Source of the DNA: Gammaproteobacteria bacterium
GTDB lineage: Bacteria; Pseudomonadota; Gammaproteobacteria; Pseudomonadales; Pseudohongiellaceae
Reading direction: 5' to 3'
Length of the DNA: 11,010 nucleotides
Assembly (NCBI GenBank): GCA_002719575.1
Contig: PBHS01000029.1
Coordinates: forward strand, 5,085-16,094
Positions 1 through 6,884 of the stretch are shown here, one piece after another. The stretch's first letter is position 1. Each line of letters opens with the position of its first letter. The notes below the pieces were generated by a model that was given only the letters and a program-made list of their open reading frames with translations, searched no databases and had not been told where the DNA came from. Both the position numbers and the translations under genes were made by a program.

Positions 1-1574
1 CCGGGGTTTAGTAGCACACTCCTCTCCTCAGAGAAGTAACTGGTCAAAGCAGCACCAATAAGCATGACAGCAATCCCAATGTGGGCTAATGCCATGCCGT
101 AATAACTCAAACTCAAGGATTTAAGACCGTCGACCGTTGATCGTTTGTTGGCAATCTTGCTGCGGACATCTTTGCTTATGGCAAAGACAATCCAACTGGC
201 AAGTATCAACGTGATTGTCGCTGCTACGGAAAACTTGGCCAGCACAACTAACGGAACGACTAGCCCTATCACTAGGCTGGCGAACAAGACCTTGCCAAGT
301 TGCGCCGCGAGATAAGCCGAAGAAGTTCTTTTCCAACGACTTAATGGGCCGATACCGACAAAAACAAACAGCAACATCATCAAGGGCACGAATATAGTGT
401 TGAAGTAAGGAGGCCCGATACTGATCAGATCGTCAGTGACGGCCTGATAGACCATCGGAAAAAGAGTCCCCAAGAAGATCGAAGCTGCCGACACTACCAA
501 AATCACGTTATTTACCAGCAGAAAGAACTCGCGCGAGGTATATTCGAAACCGAAACTGCCCTTCATCAACGGGGCTCGCAGCGCATATAGAAGTAGGGAG
601 CCCCCAATTGAGATGCCAAGTATGCCAAGAATAAAAAATCCTCTTGAAGGGTCACTGGCAAACGCATGAACTGAGGTCAGCAGACCGGAGCGCGTGATAA
701 AGGTTCCCAACAGACTGCCAGAAAAAGCCAAGATAGCCAGCAAAATGGTCCAGCTCTTAAACATACCTCGCTTCTCGGTCACGGCCAGAGAGTGAATCAA
801 CGCCGTACCGAAAAGCCAAGTGATCATTGGCGGGTTTTCAACGGGGTCCCATGCCCACCATCCCCCCCAACCCAGCTCATAATAAGCCCACCAGCTGCCA
901 AGAGCGATTCCAACGGTCAATATTGCCCACGACACATTGGCCCATGGGCGAGACCAGCGCGCCCAGGCAGCATCCATCCGACCACTCAGGAGTGCTGCAA
1001 TGGCAAAGGCGAAGACGACAGAGAAACCGACATATCCCATGTAAAGGGTTGGCGGATGCAATATGAAGCCAATATCCTGTAAAGCAGAATTCAGATCAGC
1101 ACCATCAGACGGCGGTAAGGGCACAATTCGATCAAACGGATTGGAAGTCGCCAGCATGAATAAAATGTAGCCAAAGATCAGGATTCCAAGCACACCAAGT
1201 ACACGCGCCACAAATTCCTGTGGCATACTTTTGCTGAATATCCCGACTGACAACATCCACCCGGCCAGCATAAACGTCCAAAGCAAAAATGAGCCTTCGT
1301 GGCCACCCCAGACCGCGGTAAACTTGTAACGCATGGGCAGCAGCGTATTAGAATGTTGGGCGACAAACGATACCGAGAAGTCATCGGTTACGAATGCGTA
1401 AGCCAACGCCGATATTGCTAACCCGAGAAAAACAAAAACACCCGCGGTTAGCGGACGGGCCATGCTGATCCACACATGATTATTGAGATGAGCTCCTGCA
1501 ATAGGCAGAATGCCCAAGAGGGCACTCAAACAAAGTGCAAGAATCAAGGAGAAAGAGCCCAGTTCAGGAATCAT
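1..1574 (-). CDS. ccmF: Cytochrome c heme lyase subunit CcmF (partial, C-terminus off the left edge)
   Basis: Integral membrane component of the System I heme lyase, which takes heme from holo-CcmE and attaches it to CXXCH motifs of apocytochrome c on the periplasmic side. The frame opens at ATG 1574 (AAGGA about 8 bases upstream) and stays open to the window edge: 524 codons of a family usually near 650, so about 125 residues are missing. The start reads MIPELGSFSLILALCLSALL, and WGGHEGS follows as in the family. The WWD heme-handling motif WGGWWAWDPVEN is at residues 236-247. Histidines at 173, 261, 303 and 498 match the four conserved heme-ligand histidines (E. coli 173, 261, 303, 491). 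The segment after WDPVEN reads PPMITW where ASFMPW is usual, which is odd. The start is 11 bp beyond the ccmE stop, so it is the last visible gene of the ccm operon. Confidence 0.97.
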   Translation of the reverse strand, partial: MIPELGSFSLILALCLSALLGILPIAGAHLNNHVWISMARPLTAGVFVFLGLAISALAYAFVTDDFSVSFVAQHSNTLLPMRYKFTAVWGGHEGSFLLWTFMLAGWMLSVGIFSKSMPQEFVARVLGVLGILIFGYILFMLATSNPFDRIVPLPPSDGADLNSALQDIGFILHPPTLYMGYVGFSVVFAFAIAALLSGRMDAAWARWSRPWANVSWAILTVGIALGSWWAYYELGWGGWWAWDPVENPPMITWLFGTALIHSLAVTEKRGMFKSWTILLAILAFSGSLLGTFITRSGLLTSVHAFASDPSRGFFILGILGISIGGSLLLYALRAPLMKGSFGFEYTSREFFLLVNNVILVVSAASIFLGTLFPMVYQAVTDDLISIGPPYFNTIFVPLMMLLFVFVGIGPLSRWKRTSSAYLAAQLGKVLFASLVIGLVVPLVVLAKFSVAATITLILASWIVFAISKDVRSKIANKRSTVDGLKSLSLSYYGMALAHIGIAVMLIGAALTSYFSEERSVLLNP

Positions 1575-1585
1575 ACTATCAGTCC

Positions 1586-2047
1586 TTATGTTCCGGGTCG
1601 TGTGACGACAACCTCAGCAGACGTACCGGCAGCGTCCAGAGCCGCCTTAACTTCTGGTGACATGTAATTTTCATCGTGCTTCGCCAGAACTCGCGACGCT
1701 TGAAATACGCCAGCATTATCCAGACTCCCTTCGACAACGATGCCTTGGCCTTCACGAAATAGATCAGGGAGTATGCCCTCATGGTAGATTGGAACATCGT
1801 TAACGAAATCGGTTGCCACGAACCGCACAACCAGGCTATCCACAGCTGATTGCACCGAGCCTTCGCGCACCATCCCGCCAATTCTAATCCGCTGACCCGC
1901 ATTCACTTCTCCTTGAGCGACTTGTGTTGGCGTGTAGAACAGGTCGATATTTTGGCTCAAGGCATACAAAGTAAGACCTACGGTAATACTGAGGCCCCCG
2001 GCTATGAACATGATGGCCCCCAAGCGCTTACGACGATGAGCTTTCAT
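1586..2047 (-). CDS. ccmE: Periplasmic heme chaperone CcmE
   Basis: Membrane-anchored heme chaperone that binds heme covalently through a histidine and carries it from the CcmABCD complex to CcmF. The product has 153 residues, close to the usual 140-160. A basic N-terminus (KAHRRKR) is followed by one signal-anchor helix at about residues 11-30, then a beta-rich OB-fold domain. The heme-binding motif is LAKHDENYMS, with the ligand His124 and the conserved Tyr128 (HxxxY pattern); a flexible tail follows. The start ATG overlaps the ccmD stop by 4 bases (ATGA), and a strong GAGGAGG ribosome site lies about 7 bases before it inside ccmD, which supports translational coupling. No key residue is missing. 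Confidence 0.97.
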   Translation of the reverse strand: MKAHRRKRLGAIMFIAGGLSITVGLTLYALSQNIDLFYTPTQVAQGEVNAGQRIRIGGMVREGSVQSAVDSLVVRFVATDFVNDVPIYHEGILPDLFREGQGIVVEGSLDNAGVFQASRVLAKHDENYMSPEVKAALDAAGTSAEVVVTRPGT

Positions 2048-2289
2048 GCCCTATCCTCCTCACTGACTTCAGAACCGCGTGGCGAATACGTGTCAGATCC
2101 AACAGACATTGGCTGGACTTGCGAATTGATTGCATAGCGGCGCTTGAGGTCTCGGATAATTTGCTTGTTCTTGCGCAAAGGTCCATACAGATTAATCGCT
2201 AAAAAGATGATGAACATGCCGTAGACAGACCACACGTTGAACGCATACCCACCCATCTCGATAAATTCTTGGAAACTTGAAAACTGCAT
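2044..2289 (-). CDS. ccmD: Heme exporter small subunit CcmD
   Basis: Small membrane protein that stabilises the CcmC-CcmE interaction and helps release holo-CcmE from the CcmABC complex. It has 81 residues, slightly long for a family that is often 50-70. Recognition rests on the N-terminal pattern MGGYAFNVWSVYG (residues 12-24), the single transmembrane helix at about residues 19-36, and the basic stretch after it (RKNKQ, KRR). The C-terminal 25 residues are polar and acidic and look dispensable. ATG 2289 has a good AGGAAGGA site about 10 bases upstream, in the 22-bp gap after ccmC. The stop overlaps the ccmE start. Sequence conservation in this family is low, so position in the operon is important evidence. 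Confidence 0.93.
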   Translation of the reverse strand: MQFSSFQEFIEMGGYAFNVWSVYGMFIIFLAINLYGPLRKNKQIIRDLKRRYAINSQVQPMSVGSDTYSPRGSEVSEEDRA

Positions 2290-2311
2290 GCTTCAGAAGT
2301 CCTTCCTAGAT

Positions 2312-3055
2312 CTAGCTTTTAGCAACAAGATCGATGACCCACTGCGCCCTTTTCTCTCTTTGCAAAATCTCATTTCGAGTCGACAGAATGAGACTCACCG
2401 CGAAAAACAAGTACACAGCTATAATCATGAAAAGCAATGGCACCCAGATCTCAGGGCCGTTCGGCTGGTCTGTCGCCATCGTAAAGTTTGTCGATGGCTG
2501 ATGAAGGGTATTCCACCAGTCTACTGAGTACTTAATGACTACGACGTTTATACATCCGACGATGCTAAGCAATGCACAGGCTCGTGATGCGCCTTCTGAA
2601 TCTTCCGACGCTGTTCTGAGTGAAACCACACCCAATAAGAGGAAAAACTGCAGAAGCAGAGAAGTCAGTCGCCCGTCCCATATCCACCAAGTTCCCCACG
2701 TATCCACGCCCCAAATAGAGCCAGATGCTAGCGCCAGAGCAGTGAACCAAGCGCCCAGCGGCGCTGCCACCTTAACTACCACGTCGGCCAGCTTCATACG
2801 CCAAACAAGAAAGATGGTGCCAGCTATAGCCATGAGAGGGAAAAAAGCGAGGGAAATACTTGCGACCGGCACATGTACATAGAAGATGCGGTTTGTCAGG
2901 CCTTGCTGATAGTCCTGAGGCACGAAAAGCAGCGCCCAGGTCACTCCGATCAGTAAGCACGCTATCATAGCGCATACGAGCCAAGGCAACCACTTACCAG
3001 ATAGCTCATAAAACAGCTTGGGGGAGCCCCATTTATGAAACCAGGTCCAATCCAT
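2312..3055 (-). CDS. ccmC: Heme-handling membrane protein CcmC
   Basis: Integral membrane heme-handling protein that presents heme to CcmE so that the covalent CcmE-heme adduct forms. The 247-residue product is the usual length and has about six hydrophobic segments. The WWD motif reads WGTWWIWDGRLTS at about residues 120-132. The flanking histidine ligands are His61 (in IFYVHVP) and His185 (in WWNTLHQPS). The consensus DARLTS has become DGRLTS, a conservative change next to the motif. Unlike the other ccm junctions, a 116-bp gap separates this gene from ccmB, and a promoter-like element lies just before the start (see 3085-3092). ccmD follows after 22 bp. Confidence 0.97.
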   Translation of the reverse strand: MDWTWFHKWGSPKLFYELSGKWLPWLVCAMIACLLIGVTWALLFVPQDYQQGLTNRIFYVHVPVASISLAFFPLMAIAGTIFLVWRMKLADVVVKVAAPLGAWFTALALASGSIWGVDTWGTWWIWDGRLTSLLLQFFLLLGVVSLRTASEDSEGASRACALLSIVGCINVVVIKYSVDWWNTLHQPSTNFTMATDQPNGPEIWVPLLFMIIAVYLFFAVSLILSTRNEILQREKRAQWVIDLVAKS

Positions 3056-3084
3056 CTTCAGGTACCGAAAAATCTAGGAGAAGC

Positions 3085-3092
3085 ACTATACC
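3085..3092 (-). promoter_or_regulatory. Candidate extended -10 promoter for ccmC
   Basis: On the minus strand, TGG directly precedes TATAGT, giving the extended -10 pattern TGN-TATAAT with one mismatch. Any -35 element is poor (TGATTG at 17-bp spacing). Transcription would begin near 3078 and leave a leader of about 23 bases before the ccmC ATG at 3055. A second -10-like hexamer, TACAAT, lies further upstream in the same gap. The gap is unusual for a ccm operon, so a private promoter for ccmCDEF is plausible, but this is inferred from pattern only. Confidence 0.35.
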
Positions 3093-3171
3093 ACGGCTTC
3101 AGTCATCCAATCAGCGCGAAATTGTAACCTATTGTTATTACGCGGATAAACGCAAAATGGACTACTTGCTG

Positions 3172-3861
3172 TCAGTTTACGCTGATGCGCAAAGCGGCAG
3201 CCGAAGCCAGTGGGGCTAGAGTCAACGCAGCAACGAGCATAGCTCCCATGATCGCCAGATATCCCGAAAGCGATGCACCTTCCAGAGTTTGTGACACTGT
3301 CAATGTTCCTGCTATGAGAACTGGGACGCTCATGGGAAGCGTTATGACCGCAAGAATAAGCCCCCGACTTCCTAGGCCGACGGTCAACGCCACACCGATC
3401 GAGCCCAGCAGACTCAGCACCGGAGTCCCAAGCAGCAGAGTCAGCAACAGTGTCGAATAAGCGCCATCAGGAAGATTTAACATATAGGCAATCAATGGTG
3501 ACATCACCACCACTGGAAGCCCGCTGATCAACCAATGAGCGATATTCTTGGCCAAAACTAGAAGATAAAGTGGATGAGGACTGAGCATAAGCAATTCGAG
3601 GGATCCGTCTTCAAAGTCAGCGCGGAACAGATTATCCATCGCCAAAAGGGAAGCAAGTAAAGCTGAGATCCACAGCACACCAGCTGAAATCTCCGCAAGC
3701 ACTTCAAACTCCGGGGAGATCCCGATTGGGAACAAGGTTGCTACCAGCACAAAAAACATGAACGGATTGAACAGGTCATTCTTCCTTTTATACGCGATCA
3801 GCAGATCTCTTCGCAAAGTCGCAAGTACTGCATCTGCGAGGGTTGACCGGGCACCACTCAT
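3172..3861 (-). CDS. ccmB: Heme exporter ABC transporter permease CcmB
   Basis: Membrane subunit of the CcmAB ABC module, whose ATP hydrolysis drives release of holo-CcmE from CcmC/CcmD. It has 229 residues against about 220 in E. coli. Six hydrophobic segments are visible at about residues 31-49, 57-75, 107-127, 137-162, 167-188 and 201-224. The cytoplasmic loop DFEDGSLELLMLSP (residues 82-95) is the family hallmark. The ATG overlaps the ccmA stop by 4 bases (ATGA) with no strong ribosome site, so it is probably coupled to ccmA translation. The next gene, ccmC, starts only after 116 bp. Confidence 0.96.
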   Translation of the reverse strand: MSGARSTLADAVLATLRRDLLIAYKRKNDLFNPFMFFVLVATLFPIGISPEFEVLAEISAGVLWISALLASLLAMDNLFRADFEDGSLELLMLSPHPLYLLVLAKNIAHWLISGLPVVVMSPLIAYMLNLPDGAYSTLLLTLLLGTPVLSLLGSIGVALTVGLGSRGLILAVITLPMSVPVLIAGTLTVSQTLEGASLSGYLAIMGAMLVAALTLAPLASAAALRISVN

Positions 3862-4544
3862 GACATCGTAGCCGCTGAATAATCACTCGCTCCGAGCTCC
3901 AGTTCGGTAAGACCTTCGATTGCGAGTGCGTGATGAGTGGTGACGAGAACTGACCCGCCCTGACTACTGTGCTGCCTGATTAGTTTTTCTAGCAATGCTA
4001 CTCCTTCGACATCAAGCGTTGTGAAGGGCTCATCCAGCACCCAGAGGCGCGCTTCTGATACCAATAATCGAGCGAGACTAACTCTCTGATGCTGCCCTGC
4101 AGACAGTGTGAAGCACTGAGAGTCCTCAAAGCCCTGCAAACCGAGATTTTCAAGAGCGGCATCGATCGCCCCCAGGCTGATCTCTCTGCGTAAATAGCCT
4201 GACCACATTAAATTCTCTCTCGGTGTCAGCACCTTGCTGACACCCACACGATGACCGAGATACAGCAAACCGTCACGAAACTCATCAAAACATTCCGCGA
4301 GTAATTCACCGCGCCATCGAATAATGCCTTGATAATTGTCGTTCAACCCACACAGGATCCGCAGCAGGGTGGTTTTCCCCGACCCGTTGGCGCCTTTGAT
4401 TTGGAGTACCTGTCCTTCAGCTACGCTCAAACTCAGGTTTTGAAATAATACGCGTTCATCCCTCTCACAGAAAAGATCGTCGACCGCAAGGACGGGAGTG
4501 AAACTCGCCGTCTGCTCAGTGTTCTCAGAGATACGTGTATCCAT
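3858..4544 (-). CDS. ccmA: Heme exporter ABC transporter ATP-binding protein CcmA
   Basis: Cytoplasmic ATPase of the CcmAB module in cytochrome c maturation. All ABC motifs are intact: Walker A GANGSGKTT (residues 51-59), signature LSAGQ (147-151), Walker B LWVLDEP (167-173) and an H-loop histidine at 204 in VTTHH. The segment LFCERDERVLF (24-34) is typical of CcmA. The product has 228 residues against 207 in E. coli. Most of the excess is an N-terminal extension of about 16 polar residues for which no alternative ATG exists downstream, so ATG 4544 is kept although its ribosome site is weak (AAGAA next to the start). It is the first ccm gene, 160 bp after fliA on the same strand, and overlaps ccmB. 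Confidence 0.96.
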   Translation of the reverse strand: MDTRISENTEQTASFTPVLAVDDLFCERDERVLFQNLSLSVAEGQVLQIKGANGSGKTTLLRILCGLNDNYQGIIRWRGELLAECFDEFRDGLLYLGHRVGVSKVLTPRENLMWSGYLRREISLGAIDAALENLGLQGFEDSQCFTLSAGQHQRVSLARLLVSEARLWVLDEPFTTLDVEGVALLEKLIRQHSSQGGSVLVTTHHALAIEGLTELELGASDYSAATMS

Positions 4545-4704
4545 TTCTTAAAGAGTACCGCAGAAGAAACCTTTCAGAACAAGAGTATCTTGAAATTTCC
4601 ACAGACCCCAAATGACGCTGGCCAACGTGAATCTATCACGCCGTTGATGGCGGAAAAATTGCTGATTGCGCTGTCAATTTGAAACGTGCAATGAGAACGC
4701 CGCT
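4545..4704. other. fliA-ccmA intergenic region
   Basis: This 160-bp spacer holds no ORF and no recognisable fragment of cheW or other chemotaxis genes. On the minus strand a TTGACA hexamer occurs about 40 bases after the fliA stop, but no good -10 stands 16-18 bases from it. A GATACT hexamer nearer ccmA has only a TTGGGG as a possible -35. A ccm operon promoter is expected here, but none is convincing. I see no clear rho-independent terminator for fliA. Confidence 0.5.
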
Positions 4705-5436
4705 TTAGCTCCAATCGGACAATCGTGCTCTGAGCCGCATTGCGGCCTGACTGTGTATCTGACTCACCCGTGATTCACTGACGCCGATCACCTCTCCGAT
4801 CTCCTTGAGGTTGAGCTCTTCGTCGTAGTAAAGAGCGAGAACCAATTTTTCTCGGTCCGGCAGACCGTCAATAGCCCTCGACAAGTGCGCTTTAAAGTTA
4901 TCACGTTGCAGACCATCACAAGGACCAAGCAATTCACCTGCCGCAGTCTCGATTGCGGAGTCGTCGCCTTCCATAATATCGTCGAAACTGAAAAGGCGAC
5001 TACCAGAAGCATCTTGGAGAATCGTATAGTAAGCATTGAGATCAATGTCCATTTCTTTCGCGACCTCAACATCCTTAGCGTCCTGTCCGGTGCGCGCTTC
5101 AATCACCTTTATCGCTTCTGCCACTTTGCGGGACTTCCGATGAACAGAACGTGGTGCCCAATCCCCCTTCCTAACCTCATCTAGCATCGATCCACGTATC
5201 CTGATTCCAGCATAAGTTTCGAAACTGGCGCCCTTCGAAACATCGTATTTTCGCGCAGCCTCGAGCAGCCCGATCATACCTGACTGAATCAAGTCGTCGA
5301 TCTGAACGCTCGCAGGCATTCGCAATAGCAAGTGATGTGCGATGCGCTTGACCAGCGGAGCGTAGCGATCGACAACCTCTGTCAGGTTCTCTTCTCGCGC
5401 TTCAGCAATCGCAGAAGCACCTGTTGCTGCACTCAT
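4705..5436 (-). CDS. fliA: RNA polymerase sigma-28 factor for flagellar genes, FliA
   Basis: Sigma factor that directs RNA polymerase to late (class III/IV) flagellar and chemotaxis promoters; in this family it is held inactive by FlgM until the hook is complete. From ATG 5436 the product has 243 residues, the normal length. Region 2 is at about residues 24-93, with DDLIQSGMIGLLEA, KGASFETYAGIRIRG and LDEVRKGDWAPRSVHR. Region 3 is about 97-170, and region 4 about 185-240, with the helix-turn-helix LKEIGEVIGVSESRVSQIHS (210-229). A TTG at 5466 would add ten residues, but ATG 5436 matches the usual MxAA start. Neither flhF/fleN nor che genes flank it: dcd is upstream and ccmA downstream, so fliA stands outside its usual flagellar cluster. 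Confidence 0.96.
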   Translation of the reverse strand: MSAATGASAIAEAREENLTEVVDRYAPLVKRIAHHLLLRMPASVQIDDLIQSGMIGLLEAARKYDVSKGASFETYAGIRIRGSMLDEVRKGDWAPRSVHRKSRKVAEAIKVIEARTGQDAKDVEVAKEMDIDLNAYYTILQDASGSRLFSFDDIMEGDDSAIETAAGELLGPCDGLQRDNFKAHLSRAIDGLPDREKLVLALYYDEELNLKEIGEVIGVSESRVSQIHSQAAMRLRARLSDWS

Positions 5437-5462
5437 GTTGTTTTCCCGCTTGCTGGGCGCGA

Positions 5463-5606
5463 TCAACCAAGCGAATTTTGCCGGTTGGGCGCCTTGTATT
5501 TTTTGTCAGTCCGCCGCGTTTCAGGCTGCGTCAAACGTCTGATATCAGGGCGAGCCGCCATATTTATCTTTTTCCAAGTTGGCCGCCGTGTTGGCTTTCT
5601 GAACAT
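5463..5606 (-). CDS. Candidate small basic ORF before fliA (uncertain)
   Basis: A 47-codon frame runs from ATG 5606 to TGA 5463-5465, ending 26 bases before the fliA start on the same strand. The peptide begins MFRKPTRRPTWKK and is very rich in Arg and Lys, with no hydrophobic segment and no family I recognise. An internal ATG (32 codons) has a GGAAAAAG ribosome-like site at better spacing than the first ATG has. The strong AAGGAGGAA at 5632-5640 is about 26 bases upstream of the first ATG, too far for ordinary initiation. It could be a leader peptide or simply an open stretch by chance; I favour chance slightly. Confidence 0.2.
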   Translation of the reverse strand: MFRKPTRRPTWKKINMAARPDIRRLTQPETRRTDKKYKAPNRQNSLG

Positions 5607-5931
5607 GCCAAGTTCGAGGTGTAAACTTAAATTCCTCCTTCAAATCAGCCTCGCTAAACAAATGCCATGTCGTGACGACAAATTGGCAAGACGATTAAAT
5701 GTTCAGATCGATTTGCTCGCCTTAGATCCAAGCGCACAGGACCCACGCTCGGCATGAGTGAGAAGCTTGCAAAAAGTGTTCCAACAGATGCAAGGGAAGC
5801 GTGGTGGAGCTGGAAAGTCGGTGGAACGGGGGCTGGCGGAATGTTTCGGCCAGTCAGGAGCAAACCTGCCTAGCCGATCTGGCAGAAAATATGCCGGAAT
5901 TTTGACGGCCAGTCTAATTAACGCCAATAAT

Positions 5932-5949
5932 CTGGCGCTATCGCGCCAG
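5932..5949. terminator. Perfect stem-loop downstream of dcd, possible terminator
   Basis: CTGGCGC and GCGCCAG form a 7-bp perfect stem around a 4-base loop (TATC on plus, GATA on minus). On the minus strand it lies about 105 bases after the dcd stop and is followed by ATTATT rather than a proper U-run. It could be a weak intrinsic terminator, an RNA 3'-end stabiliser for dcd, or a dyad operator. The geometry is clear but the function is inferred. Confidence 0.35.
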
Positions 5950-6053
5950 GTAGTTCACTTCAACAAGACGCACAGACCGAAATAGACAGCAGCACATTCT
6001 GAGTCTGGCTTGATGCGAAGACTGAGCGGCCTGCTTTTGATTGGCACCGAGCT

Positions 6054-6623
6054 TCAAGCCTTCGGGGGGGTGACTCCAGTTTGCCCCATATACTTTCCGC
6101 CCCGCTGTTTGTATGTCATTTCACATTGCTCGTCTGATTGGTAGAAAAGCATCTGTGCAACTCCCTCATTAGCATACACTTTGGCCGGAAGTGGAGTCGT
6201 GTTGGAAAATTCCAGCGTGACATGCCCTTCCCATTCTGGCTCGAGAGGGGTCACGTTAACGATTATCCCGCACCGCGCATAGGTCGACTTGCCCAAACAT
6301 ACGGTCAGCACGTCTTCGGGAATCTTGAAGTATTCTATCGTTCGCGCCAAGGCAAACGAGTTCGGCGGTATTATACACACAGGCTCTTCAATGCTAACAA
6401 AGCTACTCTCGTCGAAATTCTTGGGATCAACCACGTTGGTCGTATGCACATTGGTAAAGATCTTAAATTCACTCGCACAGCGAACGTCATATCCATAACT
6501 TGAAGTCCCGTATGAGATCACCTTGCGGCTGCCTGCAAATCTGACCTGGCCGGGCTCAAACGGATCGATCATGCCCTGCTCGGTCGCCATCTCTCTTATC
6601 CACCGATCCGATTTAATCGTCAT
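6054..6623 (-). CDS. dcd: dCTP deaminase
   Basis: Converts dCTP to dUTP and ammonia, supplying dUMP for thymidylate synthesis; cytosolic homotrimer of the dUTPase superfamily. It has 189 residues, the length of the Pseudomonas-type enzyme. Conserved blocks are [14 protein letters not shown] (36-49), [17 protein letters not shown] (83-99), [20 protein letters not shown] (110-129) and [17 protein letters not shown] (134-150). Glu138 in TLEFSN matches the catalytic glutamate of E. coli Dcd, and the KSTYAR loop supplies substrate-binding Ser and Arg. The fold is complete through [10 protein letters not shown]. It is transcribed divergently from metG. In Pseudomonas an mrp/apbC gene lies beside dcd and metG, but it is missing here. 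The ATG has only a weak G-rich ribosome site. Confidence 0.97.
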   Translation of the reverse strand: MTIKSDRWIREMATEQGMIDPFEPGQVRFAGSRKVISYGTSSYGYDVRCASEFKIFTNVHTTNVVDPKNFDESSFVSIEEPVCIIPPNSFALARTIEYFKIPEDVLTVCLGKSTYARCGIIVNVTPLEPEWEGHVTLEFSNTTPLPAKVYANEGVAQMLFYQSDEQCEMTYKQRGGKYMGQTGVTPPKA

Positions 6624-6662
6624 GCCAGGAATACCCCCGAAAACGCGCGCCGCACTGAGTCA

Positions 6663-6678
6663 TCGCATGATAATGCGA
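6663..6678. promoter_or_regulatory. Palindrome over a candidate dcd -10 element
   Basis: TCGCAT and ATGCGA form a perfect 6-bp inverted repeat around four bases, centred about 47 bp upstream of the dcd ATG. Read on the minus strand, the centre contains TATCAT (6667-6672), one mismatch from the -10 consensus, giving a start near 6660 and a leader of about 37 bases. The -35 at the right distance is poor. A dyad overlapping a -10 is the layout of a repressor operator, but no known regulator motif is recognised. Confidence 0.3.
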
Positions 6679-6884
6679 ATCTGTCCGTTTCGCCACGACA
6701 CACGAGGCCTTTCCTTGGAAATTCACTCGCACCTACAGTATTATTTAACTTCCAGCTTTCGTCTAATGCGGCGAATTTCAGTCGCCAAGTCACTTTAGAA
6801 ATCGCCCGAGCCGACGATCTACTCAGTCGCGGCGCATCGATGGCCGGTGCACTAGAAATAGGCTTGTATAGGAAGAAGTCTCAA

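Larger units (their letters stand above)
5437..6053. other. 617-bp region between dcd and fliA with no confident gene
   Basis: No frame here encodes a recognisable protein. On the minus strand it contains a perfect AAGGAGGAA at 5632-5640 with no usual start codon 5-12 bases after it, a 47-codon basic small ORF at 5463-5606 that ends 26 bases before fliA, and a GG-N10-GC pattern at 5651-5668 (TGGCATTTGTTTAGC) weakly like a sigma-54 site. A perfect stem-loop lies at 5932-5949. The region presumably carries the fliA promoter and leader and the end of the dcd transcript. I found no tRNA, repeat array or gene remnant. Confidence 0.5.

Noticed and set aside
1850..2137. 95-codon plus-strand ORF opposite ccmE and ccmD
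   Set aside because: It is antisense to two overlapping conserved ccm genes with strong ribosome sites; no independent support.
5437..5466. TTG start at 5466 giving a ten-residue longer FliA
   Set aside because: ATG 5436 agrees with the family N-terminus and length; the extension is not conserved in FliA proteins I know.
5701..5710. GTTCAGATC resembling a tRNA T-loop
   Set aside because: The flanking bases do not pair into a T-stem, and no anticodon or acceptor stem can be built around it.
5332..5757. 141-codon plus-strand ORF overlapping the fliA start and the upstream gap
   Set aside because: The first quarter is antisense to conserved FliA region 2, the peptide has no family features, and no ribosome site supports it.
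5758..5985. 75-codon plus-strand ORF between fliA and dcd
   Set aside because: It starts at GTG without a ribosome site, resembles no family, and an overlapping frame from ATG 5754 stops after about 39 codons; both look like chance.
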